DNA from: Delphinus delphis
Taxonomy: Eukaryota > Chordata > Mammalia > Artiodactyla > Delphinidae
Assembly (NCBI RefSeq): GCF_949987515.2
Contig: NC_082691.1
Span: 61,697,740-61,761,739 of the forward strand
Direction of reading: 5' to 3'
DNA length: 64,000 nucleotides
A model generated the notes under the pieces. The model saw only the letters and a list, made by a program, of their open reading frames with translations. It searched no databases and was not told the origin of the DNA. Made by a program: the position numbers and the translations under genes. Shown piece after piece: positions 24,005 through 34,939 of this stretch (the stretch's first letter is position 1; every line of letters starts with the position of its first letter).

Positions 24005-24766
24005 GAAAAGCTGCTCAACATCACTAATTATTAGAGAAATGCAAATCAAAAGTGCAAAGAGGTATCACCTCACACCAGTGAGAATGGGCATCATCAGAAA
24101 ATCTACAAATAACAAATGCTGGAGAGGGTGTGGAGAAAAGGGAACCCTCTTGCACTGTTGGTGAGAATGTAAATTTATACAGCCACTATGGAGAACAGTA
24201 TGGAGGTTCCTTAAAAAACGAAAAATAGAATTACCATATGACCCAGCAATCCCACTACTGGGCATATACCCAGAAAAAACCATAATTCGAAAAGACGCAT
24301 GCACCCTAATGTTCATTGCAGCACTATTTACAATAGCCAGGTCACGGAAGCAACCTAAGTGTCCATCGACAGATGAATGGATAAAGCAGATGTGGTACAA
24401 ATATACAATGGACTATTACTCAGCCACAGAAAGGAATGAAACTGGGTCATTTGTAGAGACGTGGATGGATCTAGAGACTGTCATACAGAGTGAAGTAAGT
24501 CAGAAAGAGAAAAACAAATATCGTATATTAATGCATAGATATGGAATCTAGAAAAATGGTACAGATGAACCAGTTTGCAAGGCAGAAATAGAGACAGAGA
24601 TGTAGAGAACAAACGTATGGACACCAAGGGGGGAAAGTGGCAGGGTGGGTGGTGGTGGTGGGATGAATTGGGAGATTGGGATTGACATGTATACACTAAT
24701 ATGTATAAAATAGATAACTAATAAGAACCTGCTGTATTAAAAATAAGTAAATAAAATGAAATTTAA
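24005..24766 (+). mobile_element. L1-2, 3' portion
   Basis: This resumes L1-2 at GAAAAGCTGCTCA, carries the ORF2 C-terminus ending at TAG 24549-24551, then a distinct 3' UTR (GTATGGACACCAAGGGGGG) ending AGAACCTGCTGTATTAAAAA and an A-rich tail. The 3' UTR differs clearly from that of L1-1, L1-3 and L1-4. Confidence 0.85.
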
Positions 24767-26499
24767 AAAAAAGACATCAGGGCCAGGGTAACCTAGATTA
24801 TGCAAAAAGATTTTAAAAGGAAATAGACTTTTTGAGAAACGTATCATATTTTAACTTGAAATCCATGGTGAAGAGGGTGGTTGTCTTTTACCTATAGGGT
24901 AAAGAGTGAAGGGTTATTGATGATGAAGCTTGGCTGTTGCTCTCCTTTGGTTCCTTTGATCTTCACTTTGCATGAGTGGAACCGTCAGGATCTCTCTAGA
25001 GAGGACAGGTTCCGGCACAATGCTGCACCGGCGTTTCTTCTACTGAAGCAAGAGCAAAATAGATGACATCAGGCTTTGGCAACTGATACATTTTAGTTCT
25101 TTCCACACATTGTTGATACACCTTAGCTTCTCTCTTTCCAGGGAATTTGAATCTGATGGGGAGTCCAAAGATGATTATCACTGAGCCACCTGCAGCAGGG
25201 CCTCTGAGAGACATGGAAACTCTACAGCAGCGCCCCATCTCTTCAGAGTCTCGATATTCAATCCCTCTTTTGACCCCACGATCTACATTAGATACTTCTT
25301 CGATTAAGATGTCCAAACACTTAGACTCCTAACTGGGTCTTAAAATATTCTAAGCCAGGCTTGGGTCCAGGGCCCAGGTGGAGGTGGTGAGAGGTGTTGA
25401 GATGTGACAAGATGTGGCGATGGTGGCCCTGTCACTGACGGCTGCATCAAGACCATGTGGAAGGTGGAGGGAGAAAGGAAAGTTGGGTGCTTGCACACGT
25501 TGGTCAGGCTGGTTTCTGTCCCCAGTGACCTAAGATTTCAGTTGACGTGATGCCAAAGCAGGGCTGTGTTCCCTTTGGCCCCTGCACCTGAGCCCCCGAT
25601 CTTGGCAGGAATGTGAAGAAGCTCTTGCCGCCTCTGCCGTGCTCTTGCATCTCACCTGGGCATGTGGCCCCCTGACAAAACAGCTCTGTCTTCTGCTGCC
25701 TGGAGGCTCCTCTCTGCAGACGGCTCAAACCTGGTCCTTGTGAGGCTGAAGTGCAGACACTGTCTTTCCACCCTCTGTCTCTGCCCCCAGGCACTAGGAT
25801 GTAAATGTCCTCTCCCAGCATTTAGGCAACAAAGGAATAAATAAGTGAAAGTCAAATCATGCAAGTCTCCTTGACAGAGGCCAAGTATCTCTGTGTTGCC
25901 AAACTTGCCCTGACACGCCTGAGCTGAGAAGTAAAGGCCGATCAAACTCACATCTAAAACCCTGGATCATAAGGAAAATTCCAGCTAACAGGGACCGTTG
26001 CCCTGACCCCTCCCCTACGATGCTTCAGCAAAGAGCTGCTCTGGGAAAAACTCTACTCGTTCAAAGATGAGTCAGCAAAAAGGAAGCTGCAAAGGATCTC
26101 TCCAAGCAGAGGAAAGGGATAGGAAACGCAAGTGGCAAATGCAGAATCCTCACCAGAAACACTGCCTTAGAGCAGACGAGAGCTGTAACCAAACAACTGC
26201 CAGGCATTTTAAAAAACTTAATGAAATGGTTGCCTCTAAGAAGACAGAGTACAGGGAAAAATGGTGAGACATCTGGAGGCGAAACATGAGCTCAGGAAAA
26301 AAAAGTGGAAAAAGAAAAGAAAATAGAAATTAGCCCAAGGAAGGAAAAACACTGCGGAAAATGTAAGGACATAGAGGGCAGTAATAACAAAAAGTCAGCA
26401 AAACGAAATGGAAATAAAAGGGTTTAAAAGGCAAAGTCACCTGATGTTTATTAACTGATTAAGCACCTATGATGTAACAGGCATTATTCTAGGCACTAG
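24767..26499. other. Unique intergenic DNA
   Basis: No repeat or known gene is recognised. A 106-codon minus-strand frame (24996-25316) looks protein-like in places but matches nothing I know and has no splice or poly-A context that I can defend. The A-rich plus-strand stretch 26050-26430 has a 66-codon frame without recognisable domains. Confidence 0.3.
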
Positions 26500-27194
26500 T
26501 GTAGCGGAGCAAAACTTGCCCACCCCAAAATATCTCTTTGCCATGCAGATTATTTTGAGCTGAAAACAATCAAGGCCCAAAAGACTCAGGAAGAGACTTT
26601 GATCTTCTCCTTAACTGCCTGAAAGAATTTAGATAGAGGCCCTGTTCCTGGAATAGAGCTATCACCAGGGATATCTGCAAAGAATATGGGCCAGGGGGCT
26701 TTCCTGGTGGCGCAGTGGTTGAGAGTCCGCCTACCGATGCAGGGGACACGGGTTCATGCCCCGGTCTGGGAAGATCCCACATGCTACGGAGTGGCTGGGC
26801 CCGTGAGCCATGGCCGCTGAGCCTGCGCGTCCGGAGCCTGTGCTCCGCAACGGGAGAGGCCACAACAGTGAGAGGCCCGCCACCTGGTTATCAAACAGTC
26901 GCTTTTCCATCTCCATATGAATTGCCTTCCTCCCCTTTGTAGCCCCAAACCACTTCCCCCAAAGTTGTCTTTTGTCTTTAGCTGAAGATAGTACTTAAGG
27001 TGAGGCTTTCACTCATTTTGGAGAGTTACTCAGCTTTCCTGGGGCTCACCCATCTATACATGTTATTAAACTTTCATTTGAAAGTTATTAAACTTTCGTT
27101 TGATTTTCACCTGTTAATCAGTCTCATGTCAATTGAACTCCTACACCAGCCAGAAGAACCTAAAAGGGTAGAGGAACATTTCTCCCTCCCTGAC
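26500..27194 (+). mobile_element. ERV1-like LTR (type A), plus strand, with SINE inside
   Basis: It starts TGTAGCGGAGC and ends near CTCCCTCCCTGAC. It shares ordered blocks with the minus-strand LTR at 1273-2180 (TTTTGTCTTTAGCTGAAG, TTAAGGTGAGG, TTAAACTTTCGTTTGATTTT, GAAGAACCTAAAAGG). A short local duplication of the TTATTAAACTTTC unit occurs at about 27063-27095. It is interrupted by a SINE at 26695-26881. Confidence 0.65.
26695..26881 (+). mobile_element. CHR-family SINE lacking its A tail
   Basis: Head and body are well preserved through GAGAGGCCCGC, but the sequence then passes directly to LTR sequence (CACCTGGTTATC) with no poly-A and no evident target duplication. The tail and adjacent LTR bases were probably deleted. 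Confidence 0.88.
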
Positions 27195-27988
27195 TCTGGG
27201 AATACAGCAGCTCCATAATGACACTGGCCAGGCCCTTACGGCCCTTGAAACAAAATTGGGTCTCGTTTTCTGCTTTCTACACCATCTACGGTCGAAAATG
27301 CAAAGACCGCTGTCGAAGGATCAGGGGAATGGAAAGTGCCCATTGAACTGAGAAGGTATCTTGAGACAAAAAAATAAGGCAGGCAGCTCCGTATAATCAA
27401 TGGATCCGTTGATTATAGGGTAACTTACTCACAGGGTGGGATCTGGATCAGGTGGCCCACAATCCAGAGCATTTACAGCGGCACTCACACCACCGAGGGG
27501 CCACGGGGACAATTTTGTAGTTAACCTAAGATATGGGGGCAGGTGCTTGGAAACAGGACATGCATTCCCAAGGCAAGATTTATGAATGGGTAATTAGTCT
27601 CATGGGTGCTGGGAATAGGTCAGCAAAGGTTTTCATCATTGTTTGGGGACTGACTGAGCATAGAGGCCACCTGGTCTTAATGATTATTAAACAGTATCTA
27701 TTAACTACAAAGCCCTTGATGACACAGAAGTGATTTACTGGACAGTACAGTCCCGGGTAGGGTCAGCAGAAGGAAAGGAAACTGTAAGGTCTCAAGACGG
27801 GGTCAGTTATGCTAACAGCCATACAACCACCCAACAGAGGATCCATAGTCAAGGTATTCCATGGACCTCTCCTGCTCCCTCCCATTGACAGGCATCTGGT
27901 ATGACCCAGCATTTGAATAGCCTCCTCAAAAACGAATTTTCCCAAGATTTCTAACTTTACCTTGTCATCTCCTCCACACCTTGGTCAC
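27195..27988. other. Unique intergenic DNA
   Basis: Nothing recognisable. It includes a short inverted pair CAATGGATCC / GTTGATTATAGG-like repeat of ATAATCAA near 27390-27418. Confidence 0.3.
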
Positions 27989-28381
27989 TGTTATGGGCTG
28001 AATTGTGTCCCCCCACGCTGCAGTTTATAGGATGAAGCCCTAATCTCCCCAATGTGACTGTCTTTGGAGATACGGCCTTTAGGGAGCTAATTAAGGTTAA
28101 ATGAGGTCATAAGAGTGGGGCCCTGATCCAATATGACTGGTGTCCTTATAAGAAGAGGAAGAGACACAGGAATGGGTGCACACACAGAAGAGGCCAGGTG
28201 AGGACACGTTGAGAAGGAAGCCAGCTACAGGCCGGGTAGAGGCTCTTAGCTGAAACCGAATTTGTGGCACCTTGATCGTGGACCCCTAGCCTGCAGAACT
28301 GTGAGAAAGTAAATGTCTATGGTTTAAGCCACCCAGCCTGTGGTATTTTATTACTACAGCTCAAGCAATCTATGTAATACA
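27989..28381 (+). mobile_element. MLT1-type MaLR solo LTR
   Basis: It begins TGTTATGGGCTGAATTGTGT and carries the family landmarks GAGGTCATAAGAGTGGGGCC, GTCCTTATAAGAAGAG and GCAGAACTGTGAGAAAGTAA, ending TAATACA. A 5-bp target duplication GTCAC flanks it (27984-27988 and 28382-28386), as expected for ERVL-MaLR elements. Confidence 0.9.
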
Positions 28382-28389
28382 GTCACTGA

Positions 28390-29560
28390 ATTAGATAGAT
28401 TACAATCTATCTAATACAGATGCCCAGAGAGGGACCATCTCCTCTTTTTGTTTCCTGGGTAATGATCAGAACAAAAGTGGTGGTGAGCCATATAAGCTTA
28501 TTTTGAAATTTTGAGATTCCACCCTGACCATTCCTAGGCATGATGTTTCTTTTTTTTCCCTAGATGCAACACCAGGCCAGGCTGGTGTATACCCTCCTGG
28601 TGGCAGATCAACCAAAAAGGGACTGAGGGGATCCAAACTGAATTCTGGTTCAGCCACGCAGATTTTCTTCTTGGCTTGAGATGGTCCTAGAGCATAAAGA
28701 TAATAGCTACTTGGTTGAGAGCCCTGCTTGGGGCTCCTCCTGGAGCAGCCCATGTAAGCACTCTTGTGGGTCTCTGTGAATTTGGTAAAAGTGCCCTTGT
28801 CCCTCTCGTATGTGACCCTTCTGGACGGAAGGTCTGGGCAGGTTGTGGGGATGACTGAAGGAAAGATGAAGGTATAGGCACTGGAACAGGGTGTGCCAAT
28901 TTTGCAGTGGTAGAGGAAGAACAATAACCCTGGCATCCATGGAGGGCACACCTTGGACCCTGGAGCTGTTGAGTTGCAGGGTCAGGGGTGCAATTAATGG
29001 CTTCTTGTCCACAAGACCTGGCACAGTCACACTGTCTGCCTAGACCAGGCAGCAGCTATTACTACAACCTGCCCTTCTGTGGGTTTTGTCACCCCGGTCT
29101 GAATACAATGAAAATAGGAAAATTCATGTGGGCACGGCCGCTTCTGAAGTACCCTTCTGTCCCTGACGCTGCCAGGCGCAGCCCCAGTCACGCCTCCCAG
29201 AGCCCCCTCACACTGCTCAAACACCCAGACTGGTACAACCTCGTCTCTACTTGACGGACACAAAATTCACATGCTTCTTCTGATGCCCAACTCGTTATGC
29301 CATATGTGGTAATCAAGGCTGCATCAACCTGGTGACCTGTTTATGTTCCTATCTAAACCACCACAGTGGTGACACAAATCAAACTGAACAACTAATCCCA
29401 AACTGGAGTGACCCATGCCCCCTTGGATTGTCTCTTTGTATGTGAGGGAGAATGGGTCACAGAATGTCTCTCCAATGGGGTCTGAGTCTCAGCCCTGGAA
29501 AAGGCCTTCTCCAAGGTGATTTCTTCCTTGGGTACTCCTTCAGTCCTATCCACTCTTCCT
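28390..29560. other. Unassigned intergenic DNA
   Basis: No known gene is recognised. A 161-codon minus-strand frame (28466-28951) has no domain I can name, and overlapping frames on both strands are equally open, which argues against coding. Composition is ordinary. Confidence 0.3.
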
Positions 29561-29564
29561 GTAC

Positions 29565-30010
29565 TTTTTTTTTTTTTTTTCCTGTTGTGGTAAAATGAAC
29601 ATAAATTGTACACTTAAAATGGTTAAAATGGTAAACTTTGTGTCATTATGATGACATTCACGACATTGGATTAACCATCACCGTTACCTATTTCCAGACT
29701 TTTCCATCACCCCAAACTGAAACTCTATACTCATTAAGCAATAACTCCCCATTCCCCTTCCATCAGCCCCTGGTAACCTCTACTCTTCTTTCTGTTTCCA
29801 TGAATTCACCTCATATAAGTGGAACCATATATTTGTCCTTCTGTGCTTGGCTTATTTCACTTAGCAAAACATTTTCAGGGTTCATCCATGTTGGTGCATG
29901 TGTCAGAATTTCCTCCCTTTCTTCGGCAGAATGATATTCTGTTGTATGTATATACCATATTTTGTTTATCCGTTTATCTCTTTCTGTGCTCTTCAGAGTT
30001 TTTACCCTTT
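29565..30010 (-). mobile_element. Old L1 3' end, minus strand
   Basis: The order T-run, CACTTAAAATGGTTAAAATG, CCCAAACTGAAACTCTATAC, CATATAAGTGGAACCATATA, CAGGGTTCATCCATGTTGGT, GTATGTATATACCATATTTT is the reverse complement of an L1M-type ORF2 end and 3' UTR. An LTR-like tail (CCTGACTGGGACCCTGACCG) follows at about 30030-30110. Confidence 0.85.
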
Positions 30011-30110
30011 AGTGGTTAACCCTCTGTTATCAGTTAATAATTATTCATATTAAACTTTCCTTGTTCACATAGTGTAGTTCCTGTCTCCTGACTGGGACCC
30101 TGACCGACAC

Positions 30111-30577
30111 ACCTGCCTTTGGGAACTGCCTTTCTCTTCTCACTCAGTGTGACTTTGATGGGGCCAACCATGGAACCTTGTTTCCCTCATCATGAATCAT
30201 ACTGCCCCATCAATCTAGTAACGGTGATGAGTTTCAGGGCAGGAACACGACCCAACCAGTGCCCATCAGAATCCTTCCCCAGGATGGATGGGTGAATATG
30301 GGAATCCCCATGGGATTGCTTCTCTGGAGTTCTTGCAGCCACATTCCCAGACACGTACAGGAGGCTTATCTTGTGGTAGGATAAACTGAGACCAATATTC
30401 AAAGAGAACTAGAGATGGAAATGAGAAATGAAGAGGTTTCTGATATACCTAGAGGCAGTGTAGCTAGAGAAGAAGGTCAGCATTTAAGGAAGTGGGGGAG
30501 TCAATAAGAATAGTGAGAAAGGGCAGCCAGACAGCAGAGGAAGCATCAGGAGCTGGTGGTATCCCGCTATTGTGATC
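30111..30577. other. Unique intergenic DNA
   Basis: No gene or repeat recognised. Confidence 0.3.
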
Positions 30578-30591
30578 AAGACAGGATCTTT

Positions 30592-30930
30592 CCTTTTTCT
30601 TCTTTTTTTTTTAACATCTTTATTGGAGTATAATTGCTTTACAGTGTTGTGTTAGTTTCTGCTGTATAACAAAGTGAATCAGCTATGTGCATACGCATAT
30701 CCCCATATCCCCTCCCTCTTGCATCTCCCTCCCACCCCCCCATCCCACCCCTCTAGGTGGTCACAAAGCACCAAGCTGATCTCCCTGTGCTATGCGGCTG
30801 CTTCCCACTAGCTGTCTATTTTACATTTGGTAGTGTATATATGTCCATGCCACTCTCTCACTTTGTCCCAGCTCACCCTTCCCCCTCCCCGTGTCCTCAA
30901 GTCCATTCTCTACGTCTGTGTCTTTATTCC
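30592..30930 (-). mobile_element. 339-bp 5'-truncated L1, minus strand
   Basis: It is the reverse complement of the young L1 3' UTR (AACATCTTTATTGGAGTATA...CTCCCCGTGTCCTCAAGTCC). A perfect 14-bp target duplication AAGACAGGATCTTT lies at 30578-30591 and 30931-30944. It belongs to the same 3' UTR type as L1-1. Confidence 0.95.
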
Positions 30931-30961
30931 AAGACAGGATCTTTTAAGAGAAAGGAGGGGG

Positions 30962-31088
30962 TGGGAGTTCCCTGGTGGTCCAGTGGCTAGGAGTTGGGCT
31001 TTCACTGTCATGGGCCTGGGGTTCAATCCCTGGTTGGGGAACTGAAATCCTGCAAGCCACGCGGCGCAGCCCAAAAAAAAAAAAGAAA
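30962..31088 (+). mobile_element. Short tRNA-derived SINE
   Basis: AGTTCCCTGGTGGTCCAGTG opens a ~120-bp unit with B-box GGTTCAATCCC and an A tail. Imperfect flanks AGAGAAAGGAGGGGG and AGAGAAGGAAGGGGG suggest the target duplication. It is shorter than and distinct from the CHR copies. Confidence 0.85.
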
Positions 31089-31102
31089 GAGAAGGAAGGG
31101 GG

Positions 31103-33227
31103 TTAAAAAATGGGCTGGAGAATGGCCCCTGGACTGGGCGCTAGCTGATGGTGGACCCCAGTGAGAGCAGTGTGGGCAGAGCACTCTGGTTTAGCACCGT
31201 GGGCCTCTCCCTGTCCGTCTCTGGGACCCTCGAGGGCCCTAGTCTCAGGAAATGCTTGCTGCTCCTTAAAGGTGCTCTCAAGCTTCCCCAGCTCATCCTT
31301 TTGACCAAGTCTGACTGATTCTCCCAAATTCAGCTTGAGCTCAGCTCTTCAGAGAGGCCCAGCAGACCAGCTTCTTGATCCAAAGAGGAGAAGCGATTCC
31401 CGTGGCACTCGGTGTGTTCTTTCCTCGGTCAATCACTTATCACGCTGTTGCCATCGCAGGCTTGTCTCCTGCTCCAGCCTGTGGACTCCTTTAAATCGGG
31501 GACTTTGGTTTATACATCTCTGTGTTCCAAGCACTCAGCACAGGGCCTGGCCTTGAAAGGAGCTCAGTGCACACAAATGGATCAATGTCTGCAGGGGCGC
31601 ACTTGTGATTCTTCTGTGAGAGGAGAATGCGATCTGGTTGCCATGGTGCTGAGAGAGAGATTTCTCCACCTGCTGTTTCCAAAAGGAACAAGGCACAGTG
31701 AGCTGACTGCATTTGGGCATCTGGCCAGCAGGGTCTGCAGAATCCAGCAAGATGGATGCGGTGCTAACCCTGAGGTGGCCGAGACACTTTTCCAGCTATG
31801 CAGACCTTTCTGCCCTTTTCGCCCAGGCAGGTAAGCTGTCAAGTACCAACAAAAAATTGTCTTCTTTCTGTCCTTGGCAGATTTAAAGGGCTCCTCTTTT
31901 GCCAATATTCCCTTAGCTCTCATGGCAGTTTTTTCTCTCCCCTTGCACTGTTCTTTCTACCTCCTTGCCCACTGCTACCCTAAGACAGGGGCTTCCAAAC
32001 TATAGCCTGTGGGCCAAATCCTCAGAGGACCTCAGTCTTTTCCTAAAGGCTGTCTTCACCTGATTGGATGAGACCCACCTACATTGTGGAGATTTACTTT
32101 ACTCGAAGTTGACGGATTTAAATGTTAATCTCATCTAAAAAATTCCTTCATAGCCACATCCAGATGTGTTTGCCCAAATATCTGGACACTGTGGCCTAGC
32201 CAAGGTGACATAACATTAAACATCACACTGTATGGCCCAGTGCTGGTCAACGGGATGTCAGCAGAAGTTGTTGAGCGGGGAGGGCTCCTGAAGAGGGAGG
32301 CAGCTATGCTTGCCCACGTTCTGTTATTTCTTCCTCATCCTTCCTGCCCAAGAGGTGAGCCTGGTGTTCGGCACTTCACTAGCCATCTTGAACTCGCCCT
32401 GGAAAAGTCAAGAGAAGCTCAAAGAACTCAATATCCTCAAGCCCCGCATCTGCCCTGGACTTGTCACCTTTGGGCTTCTTCTCAGATGAGAGAAAAACAG
32501 AGCACTGTGTTATTATGCCTGCTGTTCATGTCTCTGTTGCTTGCGGCCAGAAGCGATTCCTGACTAATACTCTCTGCTTCTTGGCCATTCAGACCTCTCT
32601 CAGGTCTGAGCATTCTTGAGCCAGGCCCCCAGGCTCCCACTGAGACTCCCGGCTGTCCCTCCAGTAGGTGTCCTGTCATTTGGGCTAGCCTGAATGGGAT
32701 CTTGTTTGTATCCAAGAACTCTCCCCGGTATAAAGCATAAGCCAGGTGGGAAGGACTAAGGGGATGAGGGGCATGATGGGGGTGAGGGGGCGGTGGAGAT
32801 GAAAGAACATGTTCCAGGTAGAGATATGAGTATGTGCAGAGGCCAAAGGTGAAAGACCATGCCTCCTGCAGGATAGTAAGGCTGGATCATAGAGTGCAAG
32901 GGAGGACTGGCTAGAGTGAGGCTGAGAGGTAGGCTATGGTGAGAATGGATTTTAACCCCAAGGGTAAGGGGAGTCGTGGGCAGGTTCTATGTGTGTATGT
33001 ATAGGTCACATGACCATATTTCCAAACTGGGAAGCTCACTGCAATTGTAGCAAGGAGAAAGGATTACAAGGGGCCAGTCTGAAGACAGCAACCTGTTGCA
33101 GGGATGCAGGTAAGGAATGATGGAGGCAGTGGGGAAAGAAGAAACAAATTTTAGAGAGGTTTGGAGATAAAAGAGTCAAGAACTATATTTGAAGGGTAAA
33201 GGCGAAAAAGATGTCAAGTTCAGAATC
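31103..33227. other. Intergenic DNA with ancient repeat fragments
   Basis: At 31988-32025 the phrase AAACTATAGCCTGTGGGCCA resembles an hAT-Charlie terminus. At 32060-32230 TTTAAATGTTAATCTCATCT and CCAAATATCTGGACACTGTG match a common ancient LTR-like repeat whose subfamily I cannot fix. The remaining sequence, including several 60-140-codon frames, shows no known gene. Confidence 0.4.
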
Positions 33228-33243
33228 AAGAATTCTGTCTTGA

Positions 33244-33721
33244 TGAATGGATAAAGAAGATGTGGTATATATACACAAAGCAGTATTACTCAGCCATAAA
33301 AAAGAATGAAATATTGCCATTTGCAATAACATAAGTGGACTTATAGAATATCATACTAAGTTAAGTAAGACAGAGAAGGACAAGATTATATGATATCACT
33401 TATATATGGAATCTAAAAGATATGAATGAATTTATTGACAAAACAGACACAGACTCACAGAAAACAAACTTATGGTTACCAAAGGGGAAAGGGGAGGGGA
33501 AGAATAAATTAGGAGTTTGGGATTAACATATACACACTACTATATAGAAAATAGACAAATAACAAGGATTTACTGTATAGCACAGGGAACTATACTCAGT
33601 ATCTCATAAACTTACAATGGAAAAGAATCTGGAAAAATATATATATATACACAATTGAATCACTTTGCTGTATACCTGAAACTAACATAATACTGTAAAT
33701 CAACTATACTCCAATAAAATA
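33244..33721 (+). mobile_element. 478-bp 5'-truncated L1
   Basis: It starts in the ORF2 C-terminus (TGAATGGATAAAGAAGATGT) and runs through a 3' UTR ending CAACTATACTCCAATAAAAT. A perfect 16-bp target duplication AAGAATTCTGTCTTGA flanks it at 33228-33243 and 33722-33737. An AT dinucleotide run lies at about 33636-33649. Confidence 0.95.
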
Positions 33722-33737
33722 AAGAATTCTGTCTTGA

Positions 33738-34527
33738 GCACCCAGATGGATACCATTTTTTCCCTCCAGCAGGCAGTTTAGCATCCTCACACCACACCCC
33801 TGTACCTGTGGAAGTGTTCTCGGACCAAAGAACACACTGTCTCTCATCTCTCCCCTGGAGTCACAATGGTCACAGCCTTTCAGATGGTCTCAGGCTGCAT
33901 CATCAAAGGTACTGAGTTCAGAACAAGGCAGGTGATGCTCCTGCCCTCTTGACTCTGGTTAGAACATATACCAGGTGTATTGTGTCTAGTCTTGGTCCCT
34001 AACCACAAAGAGAAGTTTAACAACTGGAGCTTGTCCAGGTAAGGCGACCGTCAGGAAACCACAGCAACGAGGGCGTTCTGAGGGACCGGGGACCAGACAA
34101 ACTTTAAGGGGATGAGCCTCCTGTGCGTAAATGTCTAAAGGCGGAGGGAGCAGAGGGTTCTCAGTGGCCCTAGGACACAGCAAGGACTGCTGGGCCGAAG
34201 CTGTAGGGATGCAGATTTTTGCAACGTAAAAACCCCGTGTGGACAGGAAGCCTGGGGACGGAATGAACAGCCCATGCTGAGAGGGGTCTGGAGGGCAGCC
34301 GAGGGGTTCCCCCTCCCAGATGCCAGGGACATGTGGAACAGAGACCACAGATCAAATGCCCACGGGTGCCAGGTGAGGCACTCAGAGGAGCGGTCCAGCT
34401 AAAGGCACAAAAATTCAAAATTAAAACCAATGGCAGCAACAGCAAGCACTGTGCACGTGGAACAAAGTCTGCTGCAGAGGTGGGACTGAGTGGATGCACA
34501 GCCTCTGCGCAGGAATGTGGGGCGGCG
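33738..34527. other. Unique intergenic DNA
   Basis: Nothing recognised. Open frames here are on both strands and lack domains. Confidence 0.3.
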
Positions 34528-34935
34528 TGTATCATTTCCTGGGGCTGCCATAACCAAGTCCCCCAAACTGCGTGGCTTCAGAGAAATTTATCATCTCTCA
34601 GTTCTGGAGGCTAGAAGTCCAAAATCAAAGTGATGGTGGGGTCGTGCTCCCTCGGAAGCTTCTGAGGAAGGATCCTTCCAGCTTCTAGCAGCCCCAGGTG
34701 TTTCTTGGCTTCTGGCAGCAGGACTCCAATCTCTGCCTCCGTCTCCACGCGGCCATCTTTCCCCTGTGTTTCCCTCTTCTTACAGACACCAGTCACATTG
34801 GAGTAGAGGTCCACCCTACTCCAGTAGGAACTCATCTTAACTTAATTAGTTACATCTGCCCTGACCCTATTTCCAAATGAGGTCATATTCTGAGGTGACC
34901 TTGTCTTTTTGAGGGACACAATTCAAACCATAACT
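34528..34935 (-). mobile_element. MLT1-type MaLR LTR, minus strand
   Basis: Read forward it gives TGTATCATTTCCTGGGGCTG, CAGTTCTGGAGGCTAGAAGT, CTCCAATCTCTGCCTCCGTC and GGACACAATTCAAACCATAA. This is the reverse complement of the family also present at 27989-28381. Confidence 0.88.
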
Positions 34936-34939
34936 GGGA

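Noticed and set aside
28466..28951. 161-codon minus-strand frame
   Set aside because: No recognisable domain, no splice or poly-A context, and other frames in the same place are also open.
31412..31834. 140-codon plus-strand frame
   Set aside because: No domain recognised, and several overlapping frames on both strands are open; treated as chance.
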